Assembly (NCBI RefSeq): GCF_030686155.1 | Contig: NZ_JAUPEV010000009.1 | Coordinates: 1 to 64,000, forward strand | DNA from: Helicobacter_J cappadocius | GTDB lineage: Bacteria; Campylobacterota; Campylobacteria; Campylobacterales; Helicobacteraceae | Direction of reading: 5' to 3' | Length of the DNA stretch: 64,000 nt | Shown here: positions 8,801 to 16,759 of the stretch, in pieces | Position numbering within the stretch: the first letter of the stretch is position 1 | Layout of the letters: each line of letters begins with the position of its first letter | Translations under genes and position numbers: made by a program | The notes under the pieces: model-generated | What the model was told of the DNA's origin: nothing | Seen by the model: only the letters and a program-made list of their open reading frames with translations | Database searches by the model: none

Positions 8801-10737
8801 GACTAGATCAGTCTGGACTTAAATTTGATGGCGGAGGAGATAGCCTCACTATAGGAACAGCAAAACTTGGAAGTTGGTCATTTTTAGATGCAAGTAAAGT
8901 TACCAATGTAACCATCACAAAGCTCCTTGATCTTCCCTATGCTCCTAGTATTACCTATGATGGGGGGGTTCATGGGGCACATTTCAATAACCTCACACTA
9001 GGTGAAGGGTCACAGATGAACTATGGAGGAAACAGTGATCTAACCATTGATGGTAACTTCACTCTCAATAATAATGCCTTTATTAATATCACTCCTAATG
9101 GCGGCACTATCAATACTATCAATGTAAAAGGCAATGCAACCTTTTATTTCAACGATGACAAAACAGACTCCTCAGGACATGCAACCCCTCTCATCAAAAT
9201 AAGCAATATCAAAGGTCTAAAGCTCAATGAAAATTATATTTTATTCAAAGCTGGAGGGAGCATCACCTATATTTATATAAATTCAGAAGGCAAAGAACTC
9301 AAATCCACTAATAGTAAGTCAGACGCAAATACTTTGTATAATGAAGTTGCAGATAGGATAGGCTTATATGATGGTAGTGATACAAACACTCCTTCAAGAG
9401 CTGATGTAGAAGTGAAAGCCAATGACAAACAAATCTCTTTCAAAATCAATGAACTAGACAATTCTAACCCTTATGATCCCAATACTATCCAGTACTGGCT
9501 ATATAAAAGAGGTGGCATGGAATGGATAGATACCATTAGTGATGTAAGCCCTGATATAATGCAATGGTTACAGGAATTGATGATAAATAAACATAATGGT
9601 TTATGGGCAAAACAAAGGGTTTATGACAATGATTTGGGCTATTTTGTGCGAATAGCAAAAGAACTCCAAAGCACTATGGGACAGCTTTCCTCAGTCAATC
9701 GTAAAAACAACTCTACCAATTCAGTTCGACTAGCTACCGATGTCAATCGCACAAGCCGACTTGTGAAACTCTCCAACACTCAGGCAAACACACCAACATT
9801 TGCAGAAGTTATCAGAAATCTTCAAAATGAACATTTTGCAGCTAGTGGCGATATCGCCTCAGTGTATAAATTTGCCAACAGAGATACTTACAAAAATAAC
9901 TTATGGGCTACCGCAATTGGAACTGCAAGTTTTGTAGAAGGTGGCAATAGTGCATTATATGGAGTGAATATAGGCTATGATAGATTTATTCATAACCAAA
10001 TCATCGGGGCATATGTAGCTTATGCTCAGGGAAAATATACAGGCGATATAATCCGAAATCAATCTTACAATGCAAATCTAGGTATTTATTATAGAGCCTA
10101 TGCAGGAAACAACGAATTTGATGCTTCCATCAGTGGGACATATGGCTACAATAAAGAAAATCTCTATTCTCAAGACATTATCCTCTCACAACTCAATCAG
10201 AGCTACAACTACAACACTTTTGTTGGAAATGTAAACTTTAACTATGGTTATGTCTTTGGTATCTCTAATAAATCCATCGTCCTAAAACCACAAATCGGCG
10301 TAAGTGCGTATTACATTTGCTCAAGCGGAAATTGGTATTGTGGCAAAAAAGGATCGATTCAAGGAGAGGTAGATAATACAGATGATCAAGATCTGGCTAT
10401 TAATGCAAATGCAGATAATAAATTCAATATCGCTGTAAATATCGCCCTAGAAACTAGACAATATTTCAGTGGAAATTCATATTGGTATTTTATCGCAGGA
10501 GTAAGCAGAGATGTGTTCCTAAAAAATAATGGAGATAATGAAGTTCGTTTTGTAGGCAATGACACTCTTAGTTACAAAAAAGGCGATCAACTCAATACTT
10601 ATGGCTCACTCACAGCAGGTGGAGAACTAGAACTCTTTAGAAAACTCTATGTTAATCTAGGATTGGGCGCAAAAGCAGGATTTGCATACAAAGACATCAA
10701 TATCAACGGCAGTGTCGGTATGCGTTATGTCTTCTAA
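5857..10737 (+). CDS. VacA-type (type V) autotransporter outer-membrane protein
   Basis: This 1626-residue protein has a signal peptide (residues 1-28, hydrophobic KIFTISLLPYSLVFSA). A long glycine/asparagine/threonine-rich passenger follows, built of short beta-helix-like repeats. A C-terminal beta-barrel spans about 1347-1626 and ends in MRYVF, the terminal Phe recognised by the BAM machinery. It resembles the VacA-like/FaaA/ImaA group of Helicobacter, which help colonisation, but I see no pore-forming p33-like hydrophobic segment, so it is not VacA. Two passenger blocks, residues 376-436 and 965-1025, are clearly duplicated. Cys1488 and Cys1495 lie in a barrel loop. A run of seven G (8962-8968) is in the frame. 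It is flanked by ccoG and MFS genes with its own promoter. Confidence 0.85.
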   Translation: MRFQFLNFRLFKIFTISLLPYSLVFSAQNVTGAFTNLKSGTWNTDAVVNGWAGWSTYGYYPTFEFGSHTLTFQGFNSPSNGAGGAYLGTQVVTINAGKVYFSNSTLQIGNNPNTNSASVIFNAPVNMSAGSNINVKGKSYLYIKNGITGSGNLNVDGSLHVENSNKPFEVNSLYLGNSAKIQSSTFSAKNINLWDNVTLDLLDTKGNINVNTFTTTKSGWAQNRTATIDTHANVTVGTINVSNFTSGRTAFINTHGYGDITLTGDLKVNGSVAGIGLAGSVATFKLNGKNVTLKKDVYLGYYSSLVVLGVGNFNAQGINVGNGSTTGNTTLDFSGIKGRTTIKQLDLSTASVYGSNFDITTLIAHKGASHSRFYSNIGTSTIGTLNLATGGSNVDNTKLIFGGGGTSLTIDKAVLNSWAELDASSITNVTVKNLISSYATIRAKNLTLGNASFSNNKTYLYADTITQKNGKFTLNDGALLYIKSGKTFTADTLDMYNASSLYASNTNGGGMSGATTINNIIFNNSAIYANSLFTNNITVKNSANVYLSKGNYTNTGDLNIDDGTYLQIHGGNFINNGEINVSLGNDSSKNAKNLINVLDGSFTFNMTMIKQTSKDDKGNTIQVDVPKAKLNVNVSITGLEAGQTYNLLKTRDGIWFSDNSGKIYKNGNAGYDDYVKLLKNRMSFNTPDGSSLALNYWISDDRKSIGFKYDTGKHYVDAVPYINPGTWVFGIGKGAAAFGNIGGVPAASGLAKNYTLTLQKRTWKNTVTGKEENTIYYMKDLDYHNYGNAGAVFTVDARGSDFALGKNQDIGGSEGSVTIGTNTMKSHMVVKADNIYLGGQITLGDSALISGHLDLQSAGEILGDNKASYIKVRNHSSLKASGTGFKYAGSILLWANQTITDEVGLDLTGITGSIEIGSMEAYAARPNDQDRNAGIKMKNFKLGSLKVYNGNGGSINNYFSDFMTNIGTSSIGTLELTKGTSGLDQSGLKFDGGGDSLTIGTAKLGSWSFLDASKVTNVTITKLLDLPYAPSITYDGGVHGAHFNNLTLGEGSQMNYGGNSDLTIDGNFTLNNNAFINITPNGGTINTINVKGNATFYFNDDKTDSSGHATPLIKISNIKGLKLNENYILFKAGGSITYIYINSEGKELKSTNSKSDANTLYNEVADRIGLYDGSDTNTPSRADVEVKANDKQISFKINELDNSNPYDPNTIQYWLYKRGGMEWIDTISDVSPDIMQWLQELMINKHNGLWAKQRVYDNDLGYFVRIAKELQSTMGQLSSVNRKNNSTNSVRLATDVNRTSRLVKLSNTQANTPTFAEVIRNLQNEHFAASGDIASVYKFANRDTYKNNLWATAIGTASFVEGGNSALYGVNIGYDRFIHNQIIGAYVAYAQGKYTGDIIRNQSYNANLGIYYRAYAGNNEFDASISGTYGYNKENLYSQDIILSQLNQSYNYNTFVGNVNFNYGYVFGISNKSIVLKPQIGVSAYYICSSGNWYCGKKGSIQGEVDNTDDQDLAINANADNKFNIAVNIALETRQYFSGNSYWYFIAGVSRDVFLKNNGDNEVRFVGNDTLSYKKGDQLNTYGSLTAGGELELFRKLYVNLGLGAKAGFAYKDININGSVGMRYVF
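8962..8968 (+). repeat. G7 homopolymer inside the autotransporter gene
   Basis: Seven consecutive G encode part of the DGGVHG segment of the passenger. Poly-G/C runs are the usual slip sites of phase-variable surface genes in Helicobacter and Campylobacter. Seven is at the short end of that range. In this copy the frame is ON. Confidence 0.5.
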
Positions 10738-10748
10738 GCTTTTTTAGT

Positions 10749-10754
10749 TATAAT
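10749..10754 (+). promoter_or_regulatory. -10 box of the MFS gene pair
   Basis: A perfect TATAAT (TTATAATCC) lies 34 bases before the first MFS ATG and just after the autotransporter stop. No -35 is evident. Confidence 0.5.
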
Positions 10755-10788
10755 CCCGCTTTTATTAAAAATATTTTTAGGTGTATCT

Positions 10789-12081
10789 ATGAAAACAACC
10801 TCTAGCCCCCGTCTCTTGAATCGCAATGATGTCAAAACTCTTTCGCTCTCATCACTTGGGGGAACACTCGAATTTTATGATTTTATTATTTTTGTTTTTT
10901 TTGCACAGACTATTGCCCATTTATTTTACCCCGAGACACTTGATCCTCTTTGGAGCGCTCTGAACACTTATGGAACATTTGCAGCAGGGTATTTTGCAAG
11001 ACCACTAGGCGGAATTGTTATGGCACATTTTGGGGATAAAAATGGTCGTAAAAATATGTTTATGCTCTCTATTTTATTGATGGTGATTCCTACATTTTTG
11101 ATGGGAATTTTACCTACTTATGAGAGTATAGGATATTTTGCTCCTGTTATTTTGTTGCTTATTCGTATTTTTCAAGGCATTGCTATTGGTGGTGAGTTGC
11201 CTGGTGCTTGGGTATTTGTTTGTGAGCATACACCTAAAAATCGTTTGGGATTTTCTATTGGTGTTTTGACTTCATGTGTAGTAGGTGGAATTTTGCTAGG
11301 CTCTATCGTAGCTTTTTTTATCAATGCTATTTTTGATACTGCCCAAATCATGCAATATGCTTGGAGAATCCCTTTTCTTTTAGGTGGAGTATTTGGAATT
11401 ATATCAATTTTTCTGAGACGCTACTTACAAGAAACTCCTATCTTCCAAGAAATGAAAAAAAGCAAATCACTCGCAAAAATTCCTATCCAAGAGGTATTTA
11501 AAACCTCAAAAACAAGCATCATCACCTCTATGTTTAGCACTTGGGTACTGACGGGATGTATCATTGTGCTTGTACTTTTAGTACCTAATTTTATGAGCCA
11601 CAAACTACAAGTACCACAAACACAAATCATACTTATTCAAATGCTAACGATATTTAGCCTCATCATTGGCTGCATTCTCTCTGGAAGTTTAGCAGATAAA
11701 ATTGGGGTTTCAAGGGCATATATTGTTTTTAGTATCGCTTTTAGCATTGTAGCTTTAATCTTTTTTTATGCACTTTATGGAGATTACTCCAACCGAGTTA
11801 TATTTATTTGGTATGTTATCGCAGGATTTTTTGGAGGGGTGATGAATTTTACTCCACTAACAATGGTATCAATCTTTCCACCCAACATCAGATTTAGCGG
11901 ATTATCCTTTTCTTATAATCTTTCTTATGCAATTTTTGGGGGATTAGCTCCTATTCTTGTTGTGAGTTTGAACGCATATAATTCTATTCTTGTGGGTTAT
12001 TATCTAGCATTTTTGGGAATTATTGGTGTGGGCGTGGGTATATTTCTACATTTTTTTAAAAAATATAAACAAACCTTATGA
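10789..12081 (+). CDS. MFS transporter, ProP/metabolite:H+ symporter family, copy 1
   Basis: This 430-residue, 12-helix major facilitator protein is of the ProP/KgtP-like metabolite:H+ symporter group. It has the N-terminal GGTLEFYDFIIF helix, the loop motif HFGDKNGRKNMF (the family's G-D-x-x-G-R-K signature), and IGGELPGAWVFVCEHTP in helix 5. Substrates in this group include proline, betaine and dicarboxylates, and the sequence does not decide which. It overlaps the second copy by ATGA. Bases 10999-11275 are identical to bases 12282-12558 of copy 2, while flanking parts differ strongly. The start is supported by the TAGGTG ribosome-like site and by alignment with copy 2. Confidence 0.8.
   Translation: MKTTSSPRLLNRNDVKTLSLSSLGGTLEFYDFIIFVFFAQTIAHLFYPETLDPLWSALNTYGTFAAGYFARPLGGIVMAHFGDKNGRKNMFMLSILLMVIPTFLMGILPTYESIGYFAPVILLLIRIFQGIAIGGELPGAWVFVCEHTPKNRLGFSIGVLTSCVVGGILLGSIVAFFINAIFDTAQIMQYAWRIPFLLGGVFGIISIFLRRYLQETPIFQEMKKSKSLAKIPIQEVFKTSKTSIITSMFSTWVLTGCIIVLVLLVPNFMSHKLQVPQTQIILIQMLTIFSLIIGCILSGSLADKIGVSRAYIVFSIAFSIVALIFFYALYGDYSNRVIFIWYVIAGFFGGVMNFTPLTMVSIFPPNIRFSGLSFSYNLSYAIFGGLAPILVVSLNAYNSILVGYYLAFLGIIGVGVGIFLHFFKKYKQTL
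10999..11275 (+). repeat. 277-bp exact repeat, copy 1
   Basis: Direct base-by-base comparison shows this tract is identical to 12282-12558 (constant offset 1283). It covers helices 2 to 5 of the MFS fold. Sequence on either side diverges at once. Confidence 0.95.
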
Positions 12082-13367
12082 ATTCCTCTATAAAAACATT
12101 AAACAAAAATCAAAGCAAAATAATGCTTCTCTCCTCACTTGGAGGAACACTCGAATTTTATGATTTTGTCATTTTTGTTTTTTTCGCTGAAGTAATTTCT
12201 AAGCTTTTTTATCCATCCGATATTGGATATTTTTGGAGTTCGTTTAATACTTATGCAACCTTTGCAGTGGGATATTTTATTAGACCACTAGGCGGAATTG
12301 TTATGGCACATTTTGGGGATAAAAATGGTCGTAAAAATATGTTTATGCTCTCTATTTTATTGATGGTGATTCCTACATTTTTGATGGGAATTTTACCTAC
12401 TTATGAGAGTATAGGATATTTTGCTCCTGTTATTTTGTTGCTTATTCGTATTTTTCAAGGCATTGCTATTGGTGGTGAGTTGCCTGGTGCTTGGGTATTT
12501 GTTTGTGAGCATACACCTAAAAATCGTTTGGGATTTTCTATTGGTGTTTTGACTTCATCTATCACTGGGGGTATTTTACTGGGATCTATCGCCTCACTTA
12601 TAGTTAATTTAAAATACGGGGATGCTGAAGTTTTGGATTATGCTTGGAGGATTCCATTTATTTTGGGAGGTATTTTTGGAATTATCTCTGTATTTTTACG
12701 TACTTTTTTGGAAGAAACTCCTATTTTTCAAGAAATGAAAACGTCTCAGAAATTACTAAAAATCCCTCTTAAAGAAGTCTTTTTAAATTCAAAAAAAGCG
12801 ATTTTTATATCAGGTTTGATGACTTGGGTGCTGACAGGATGTATTGTTATTTTGGTTCTTTTAATGCCCAATTTTATCTACAATATCCTAAACAAAACTT
12901 ATCGACCTATCACTCATGCTCAAATAATCCTAATTCAAATGGGGATTATCTGCACATTAGGAATAGGTTGCTTACTAAGTGGTTTTTTAAGAGATAGATT
13001 TGGAACTGTGAGTATTTTGAAATTTTTTTCACTTAGCTTTATTATTTCTTCCTTAATATTTTTTTACGTTCTTACTTCTGAATATTCTATCCAAACTATT
13101 GTTATATGGTATTTGATAAGTGGGCTTTTTGCAGGAATGGTAAATTTTACCCCACTTATAATGGTAAATATCTTTCCTGCTAATGTCCGATTCAGTGGAT
13201 TGTCTTTCTCTTACAATATCGCTTATGCAATTTTTGGGGGATTAGCTCCTGTTTTGATGGCAACTATTGGGATGTATGATTTAATGTTTATCGGATATTA
13301 TCTAGCATTTTTAGGATTTATTAGTTTTTCTGTCAGCATATATCTAAAATCAAAAAAATTTGAATAA
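12078..13367 (+). CDS. MFS transporter, ProP/metabolite:H+ symporter family, copy 2
   Basis: This 429-residue paralogue of the preceding gene starts inside its stop codon (ATGA overlap). It has the same fold and signature motifs (GGTLEFYDFVIF, HFGDKNGRKNMF, GGELPGAWVF). The termini and the second half are diverged from copy 1, including a longer periplasmic loop NILNKTYRPITHAQ, so the copies may differ in substrate. No ribosome site of its own is obvious, so translation is probably coupled. The next gene, gpsA, has a separate promoter-like element. Confidence 0.8.
   Translation: MNSSIKTLNKNQSKIMLLSSLGGTLEFYDFVIFVFFAEVISKLFYPSDIGYFWSSFNTYATFAVGYFIRPLGGIVMAHFGDKNGRKNMFMLSILLMVIPTFLMGILPTYESIGYFAPVILLLIRIFQGIAIGGELPGAWVFVCEHTPKNRLGFSIGVLTSSITGGILLGSIASLIVNLKYGDAEVLDYAWRIPFILGGIFGIISVFLRTFLEETPIFQEMKTSQKLLKIPLKEVFLNSKKAIFISGLMTWVLTGCIVILVLLMPNFIYNILNKTYRPITHAQIILIQMGIICTLGIGCLLSGFLRDRFGTVSILKFFSLSFIISSLIFFYVLTSEYSIQTIVIWYLISGLFAGMVNFTPLIMVNIFPANVRFSGLSFSYNIAYAIFGGLAPVLMATIGMYDLMFIGYYLAFLGFISFSVSIYLKSKKFE
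12282..12558 (+). repeat. 277-bp exact repeat, copy 2
   Basis: Identical to 10999-11275; see copy 1. Confidence 0.95.
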
Positions 13368-13389
13368 GGACAATATTTTATTTCTGTGA

Positions 13390-13395
13390 TAAAAT
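13390..13395 (+). promoter_or_regulatory. Extended -10 upstream of gpsA
   Basis: TGATAAAAT (TG-A-TAAAAT) lies about 31 bases before the gpsA ATG and follows the AT-rich ATATTTTATTTCTG. It is a plausible promoter for the long operon that starts with gpsA. Confidence 0.45.
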
Positions 13396-13425
13396 GCGAA
13401 AACAAAAACAATTCAAGAAGGAAAT

Positions 13426-14361
13426 ATGAGGATTACAATTTTTGGTGGAGGGGCATGGGGAAGAGCCTTAGCTTTTGGATTTGCCCAAAATAACGAGGCT
13501 TTTATCGTATCCAGAAGAGATCTTAAAGGCATTTTGAATGCTGCAAATGACACTTTGAAAAAAAATAATTCCTTAGAAATTACCCAAATCGATACTAAAA
13601 AATCTTTGGATTCAGAGTACTTTGTCATTGCTATCACCACATCAGCACTCAGAGAATGGTTCAAAACCACCCCTATACCAAAAAATGCAAAAGTTCTCAT
13701 CGCTTCAAAAGGTATAGAAGAAGGTACGGGAGATTTTGTAAGTGATATTGCTAAAAACTTTATAGATGAAAATAATCTGTGCTTCCTTGCTGGTCCAAGC
13801 TTTGCTAAAGAGGTTTCTATGGCACTTCCATGTGCATTGGCTATCCATTCTTATAATCCCGTCCTCGCACAAGAATTTGCAGACTTGATGCCAAGCTTTA
13901 TCAAACCCTATGTCAAAGATGACGTCAGAGGCGGAGAGATAGCAGGAGCATATAAAAATGTTATCGCCATAGCAGGTGGAATTTGCGATGGATTGGTTTT
14001 AGGACAAAACGCAAAAGCCTCATTGCTTTCTCGGGGATTAGTAGAAATGTCGCGTTTTGGTGAATTTTTTGGTGGAAAGATGCAAACATTTTTAGGACTC
14101 TCTGGTGCAGGAGATTTATTTTTGAGTGCGAATTCTATCCTCTCAAGAAACTACCGTGTCGGATTAGGACTTGCACAAAATAAGGCTATCGATGAAATAT
14201 TGCTTGAACTCGGAGAAGTTGCAGAGGGTGTAAAGACTGCCAAGGCTATCACTCAAATCGCCCGAAGAAAAAATATTTATGCTCCTATTGCTACAGAAGT
14301 CCAAGAAATTATCAATGGCAAAAGTCCTAAAAAAAGCATGAATGACCTGATGAAACGATAG
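13426..14361 (+). CDS. gpsA: Glycerol-3-phosphate dehydrogenase [NAD(P)+]
   Basis: This 311-residue cytosolic enzyme reduces dihydroxyacetone phosphate to sn-glycerol-3-phosphate, the backbone for phospholipids. The Rossmann motif GGGAWGRALA is at residues 7-16. The conserved ASKGIE and LAGPSFAKEV precede the catalytic lysine in the AGAYKNVIAIAGG segment, and LSGAGDLFLS follows. Length is normal though slightly short (usual 310-340). AGAAGGA precedes the ATG. It is first in an operon whose order matches H. pylori HP0961-HP0955. Confidence 0.95.
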   Translation: MRITIFGGGAWGRALAFGFAQNNEAFIVSRRDLKGILNAANDTLKKNNSLEITQIDTKKSLDSEYFVIAITTSALREWFKTTPIPKNAKVLIASKGIEEGTGDFVSDIAKNFIDENNLCFLAGPSFAKEVSMALPCALAIHSYNPVLAQEFADLMPSFIKPYVKDDVRGGEIAGAYKNVIAIAGGICDGLVLGQNAKASLLSRGLVEMSRFGEFFGGKMQTFLGLSGAGDLFLSANSILSRNYRVGLGLAQNKAIDEILLELGEVAEGVKTAKAITQIARRKNIYAPIATEVQEIINGKSPKKSMNDLMKR

Positions 14362-14395
14362 ATACTTTAGATTAGATTTTAACAAAAGGATTGTT

Positions 14396-15298
14396 ATGCC
14401 CAAAGACTGCAATAGTTTTTCAGATATTTTACTCAAACTCCAAAATTTTTGGAAAGAAGAAGGTTGTCTTATTGTGCAACCCTATGATATTCCTGCAGGA
14501 GCGGGAACTTTTCACCCTGCCACTTTATTAAAAAGCTTAGAAAACAAATCATGGAGTGTTGCTTATGTTGCACCATCTAGGCGACCAACAGATGGTAGAT
14601 ATGGAGAAAATCCAAATAGACTTGGAAGCTATTATCAGTTTCAAGTTCTTATTAAACCTAGTCCTGAAAATATTCAAGAACTCTATCTAAAAAGCCTTGA
14701 AGCATTGGGCATCAATAGACTAGAACATGATATTAGATTTGTAGAGGATAACTGGGAATCTCCAACGCTTGGGGCTTGGGGGCTTGGATGGGAAATTTGG
14801 CTAGATGGGATGGAAGTCACACAATTCACCTATTTTCAACAAGTTGGTGGAATTGCTTGTGATCCTGTGGCTGTAGAGATTACTTATGGGGTAGAAAGAC
14901 TAGCGATGTATATTCAAAATGTAGAATCTATTTTTGATATTGTTTGGACACATAAGATCGATGGTTCTATTGTAAAATATGCCGATGTGCATCTGGAAAA
15001 TGAATATGAGTTTAGTAAATATCATTTTGAAGTTGCAGACACCCAAATGCTCTTTGAGATGTTTGAAAAATTCCAAAACGAAGCCAAAAGATGTCTTCAA
15101 GCAGGTATTCCTTTACCTGCTTATGATTTTACAATGCTTAGTTCGCATTTTTTTAATATCTTGGATTCCAGAAAAGCTATCTCTAGCACTGAACGACAAA
15201 ACTATATCTTAAAAATACGAGAACTTGCCAAAGGCTGTGCTACTTTGTATAAAGATCAAGAAAATGAACGAGAAGAGAGGCTTAAGAATCATTTATGA
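14396..15298 (+). CDS. glyQ: Glycyl-tRNA synthetase alpha subunit
   Basis: This 300-residue class II synthetase subunit carries glycine activation. The hallmark start SFSDILLKLQNFWKEEGC is followed by QPYDIPAGAGTFHPATLL, YVAPSRRPTDGRYGENPNR and GVERLAMYIQNV. It pairs with the beta subunit GlyS, which is not in this window, as in H. pylori where the two genes are apart. It overlaps the next gene by ATGA. Length is normal and the ribosome site AAAGGA is present. Confidence 0.96.
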   Translation: MPKDCNSFSDILLKLQNFWKEEGCLIVQPYDIPAGAGTFHPATLLKSLENKSWSVAYVAPSRRPTDGRYGENPNRLGSYYQFQVLIKPSPENIQELYLKSLEALGINRLEHDIRFVEDNWESPTLGAWGLGWEIWLDGMEVTQFTYFQQVGGIACDPVAVEITYGVERLAMYIQNVESIFDIVWTHKIDGSIVKYADVHLENEYEFSKYHFEVADTQMLFEMFEKFQNEAKRCLQAGIPLPAYDFTMLSSHFFNILDSRKAISSTERQNYILKIRELAKGCATLYKDQENEREERLKNHL

Positions 15299-16047
15299 AG
15301 GTTTTTGAAATTTATGATTGTCTCAACCTCTTATCTCCATTTCAATTACAAGAAAAATGGGATAATAGTGGTCTAAATATCGGAAGTCAAGAATCCGAAA
15401 TATCTAAAATCTATGCTTGTTTAGAGGTCAATGAAGAGATAGCTAAGGAGCTGCATCCCCAAAGCTTGATTATCTCTCATCACCCCTTACTATTTAAACC
15501 AATCAAAAATTTCACATGGGATGCCTACCCTGCAAATATTGCTAAAATACTGATAGAAAAAAACTGTTCTCTCATTTGTATGCACACAAACTTTGATACA
15601 ACACATCTAAATCCATACTTTGCAAAAGAAATCTTAGGTTTTGAGAATCTTTTCCCTGATGGTATTGCACTTAGAGGAAATCTCGAAGGTATTGAGTTTG
15701 TTTCCTTACTTGAACATATCAGCAAGTCTTTAAAGCTTACAAATCTTAAATATACCCAAAGCTCAGATACAATAGATTCTGTAGCCATAATTTGCGGAGC
15801 TGGTAGCTCCTATCTTTATTCTGATAGCTTAAAGCCAAATTCTTGTCTTATTACCGGGGATATAAAATATCATGATGCAATGATTGCAAAATCCCTAAAA
15901 ATCAGCCTAATTGATGTAGGACATTATCCGAGTGAAAGATTTTTCCCAGAAATTCTAAAATCTATTTTGAAAACTAAGGGTTATAAGGTTATAATTAAAG
16001 ATTGTAAAAATCCATTCACCTATTTAGAAGGACAAAAATATGAATAA
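15295..16047 (+). CDS. Nif3-like dinuclear metal centre protein (GTP cyclohydrolase 1 type 2 family)
   Basis: This 250-residue protein is of the Nif3/YbgI family, which forms toroidal hexamers with two metals per subunit. Metal-ligand motifs are visible: LIISHHPLLF near 60, MHTNFDTTHLN near 95, and GHYPSERFFPE near the C-terminus. The family's biochemical role is unsettled. The insert domain of longer homologues is absent, so this is the short form. It overlaps glyQ (4 bases) and the next gene (8 bases). It is the equivalent of H. pylori HP0959 by order. Confidence 0.85.
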   Translation: MKVFEIYDCLNLLSPFQLQEKWDNSGLNIGSQESEISKIYACLEVNEEIAKELHPQSLIISHHPLLFKPIKNFTWDAYPANIAKILIEKNCSLICMHTNFDTTHLNPYFAKEILGFENLFPDGIALRGNLEGIEFVSLLEHISKSLKLTNLKYTQSSDTIDSVAIICGAGSSYLYSDSLKPNSCLITGDIKYHDAMIAKSLKISLIDVGHYPSERFFPEILKSILKTKGYKVIIKDCKNPFTYLEGQKYE

Positions 16048-16750
16048 ACATCTCGAACAACTCATCGAAATATCAAATCTTGATAAAGATATTGATGCAC
16101 TAGAACCAAAAATAGAACTCAAAAGAAGTGAGCTCGACAAAACTATTCGCTCTAAAGAATCTAAAAATCTTCAATCACTTCAACTTGAAGAAGAAAAAAA
16201 AGATCTCAAGCTTCAAGTTTCAAGAAATGATCAAACCCTCAAAGATATCAATGCAAAGCTTGAAAATATCCATAAAAAAATCTCTGAAGTTCGATCAGAG
16301 CGAGAGCTTAAAGCTCTAAATGTGGAAGAAGAAATCGCAAAAGAGCAATGCACACAAGCTAATATTGAGATAGAAAGATTAGATAAAGAACTAGATCACA
16401 AAACAGATCTTCAAAAATCACTGCAATCAGACATCAACGAACTTGATAAGATTATCAAAAGTCTTGAAGGTAAAGTCAATGAAGAGATTCAAATCATCAA
16501 AGACGAACAACAAAAAATCTTCTCTCAAAAACAAAAACTCATTGTAAAAATGGATCAAAAGCTTATTGGTTTTTATGAAAAAGTCCGCAAATGGGCAAAA
16601 AATTCAAGTGTTGTTCCCGTAAGAAAACAAGCCTGTGGAGGATGTTTTATTCGAATCAACGATAGAGTATATACTGAAATTATTCAAAGTAATGACATTA
16701 TCACTTGTCCGCATTGTGGAAGGATTTTGTATATCGAAGAAACAAAATAA
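16040..16750 (+). CDS. Coiled-coil zinc-ribbon protein, FlgZ/HP0958-like RpoN chaperone
   Basis: This 236-residue protein has a long charged antiparallel coiled coil (about 1-170) and a C-terminal zinc ribbon (CGGCF near 199 and CPHCGR near 224). In H. pylori the matching protein HP0958 stabilises sigma-54 (RpoN) and binds flaA mRNA, so it is needed for flagella. Position next to the Nif3-like gene and upstream of waaA is the same, which supports orthology. An A8 run at 16194-16201 lies in the coil. All four zinc cysteines are present. Confidence 0.85.
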   Translation: MNKHLEQLIEISNLDKDIDALEPKIELKRSELDKTIRSKESKNLQSLQLEEEKKDLKLQVSRNDQTLKDINAKLENIHKKISEVRSERELKALNVEEEIAKEQCTQANIEIERLDKELDHKTDLQKSLQSDINELDKIIKSLEGKVNEEIQIIKDEQQKIFSQKQKLIVKMDQKLIGFYEKVRKWAKNSSVVPVRKQACGGCFIRINDRVYTEIIQSNDIITCPHCGRILYIEETK

Positions 16751-16759
16751 AGTATTTTT

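Noticed and set aside
5857..10737. Calling the autotransporter VacA
   Set aside because: The barrel is VacA-type, but the p33/p55 toxin segments and the hydrophobic N-terminal pore region are not seen; the passenger is a generic beta-helix.
10789..13367. The two MFS frames as one split gene
   Set aside because: Each has a complete 12-helix protein with its own N-terminal FYDF helix; they are tandem paralogues.
16194..16201. A8 run in the FlgZ-like gene as a phase-variation switch
   Set aside because: A-runs of this length are common in Lys-rich coding DNA of AT-rich genomes and this gene is not a surface gene.
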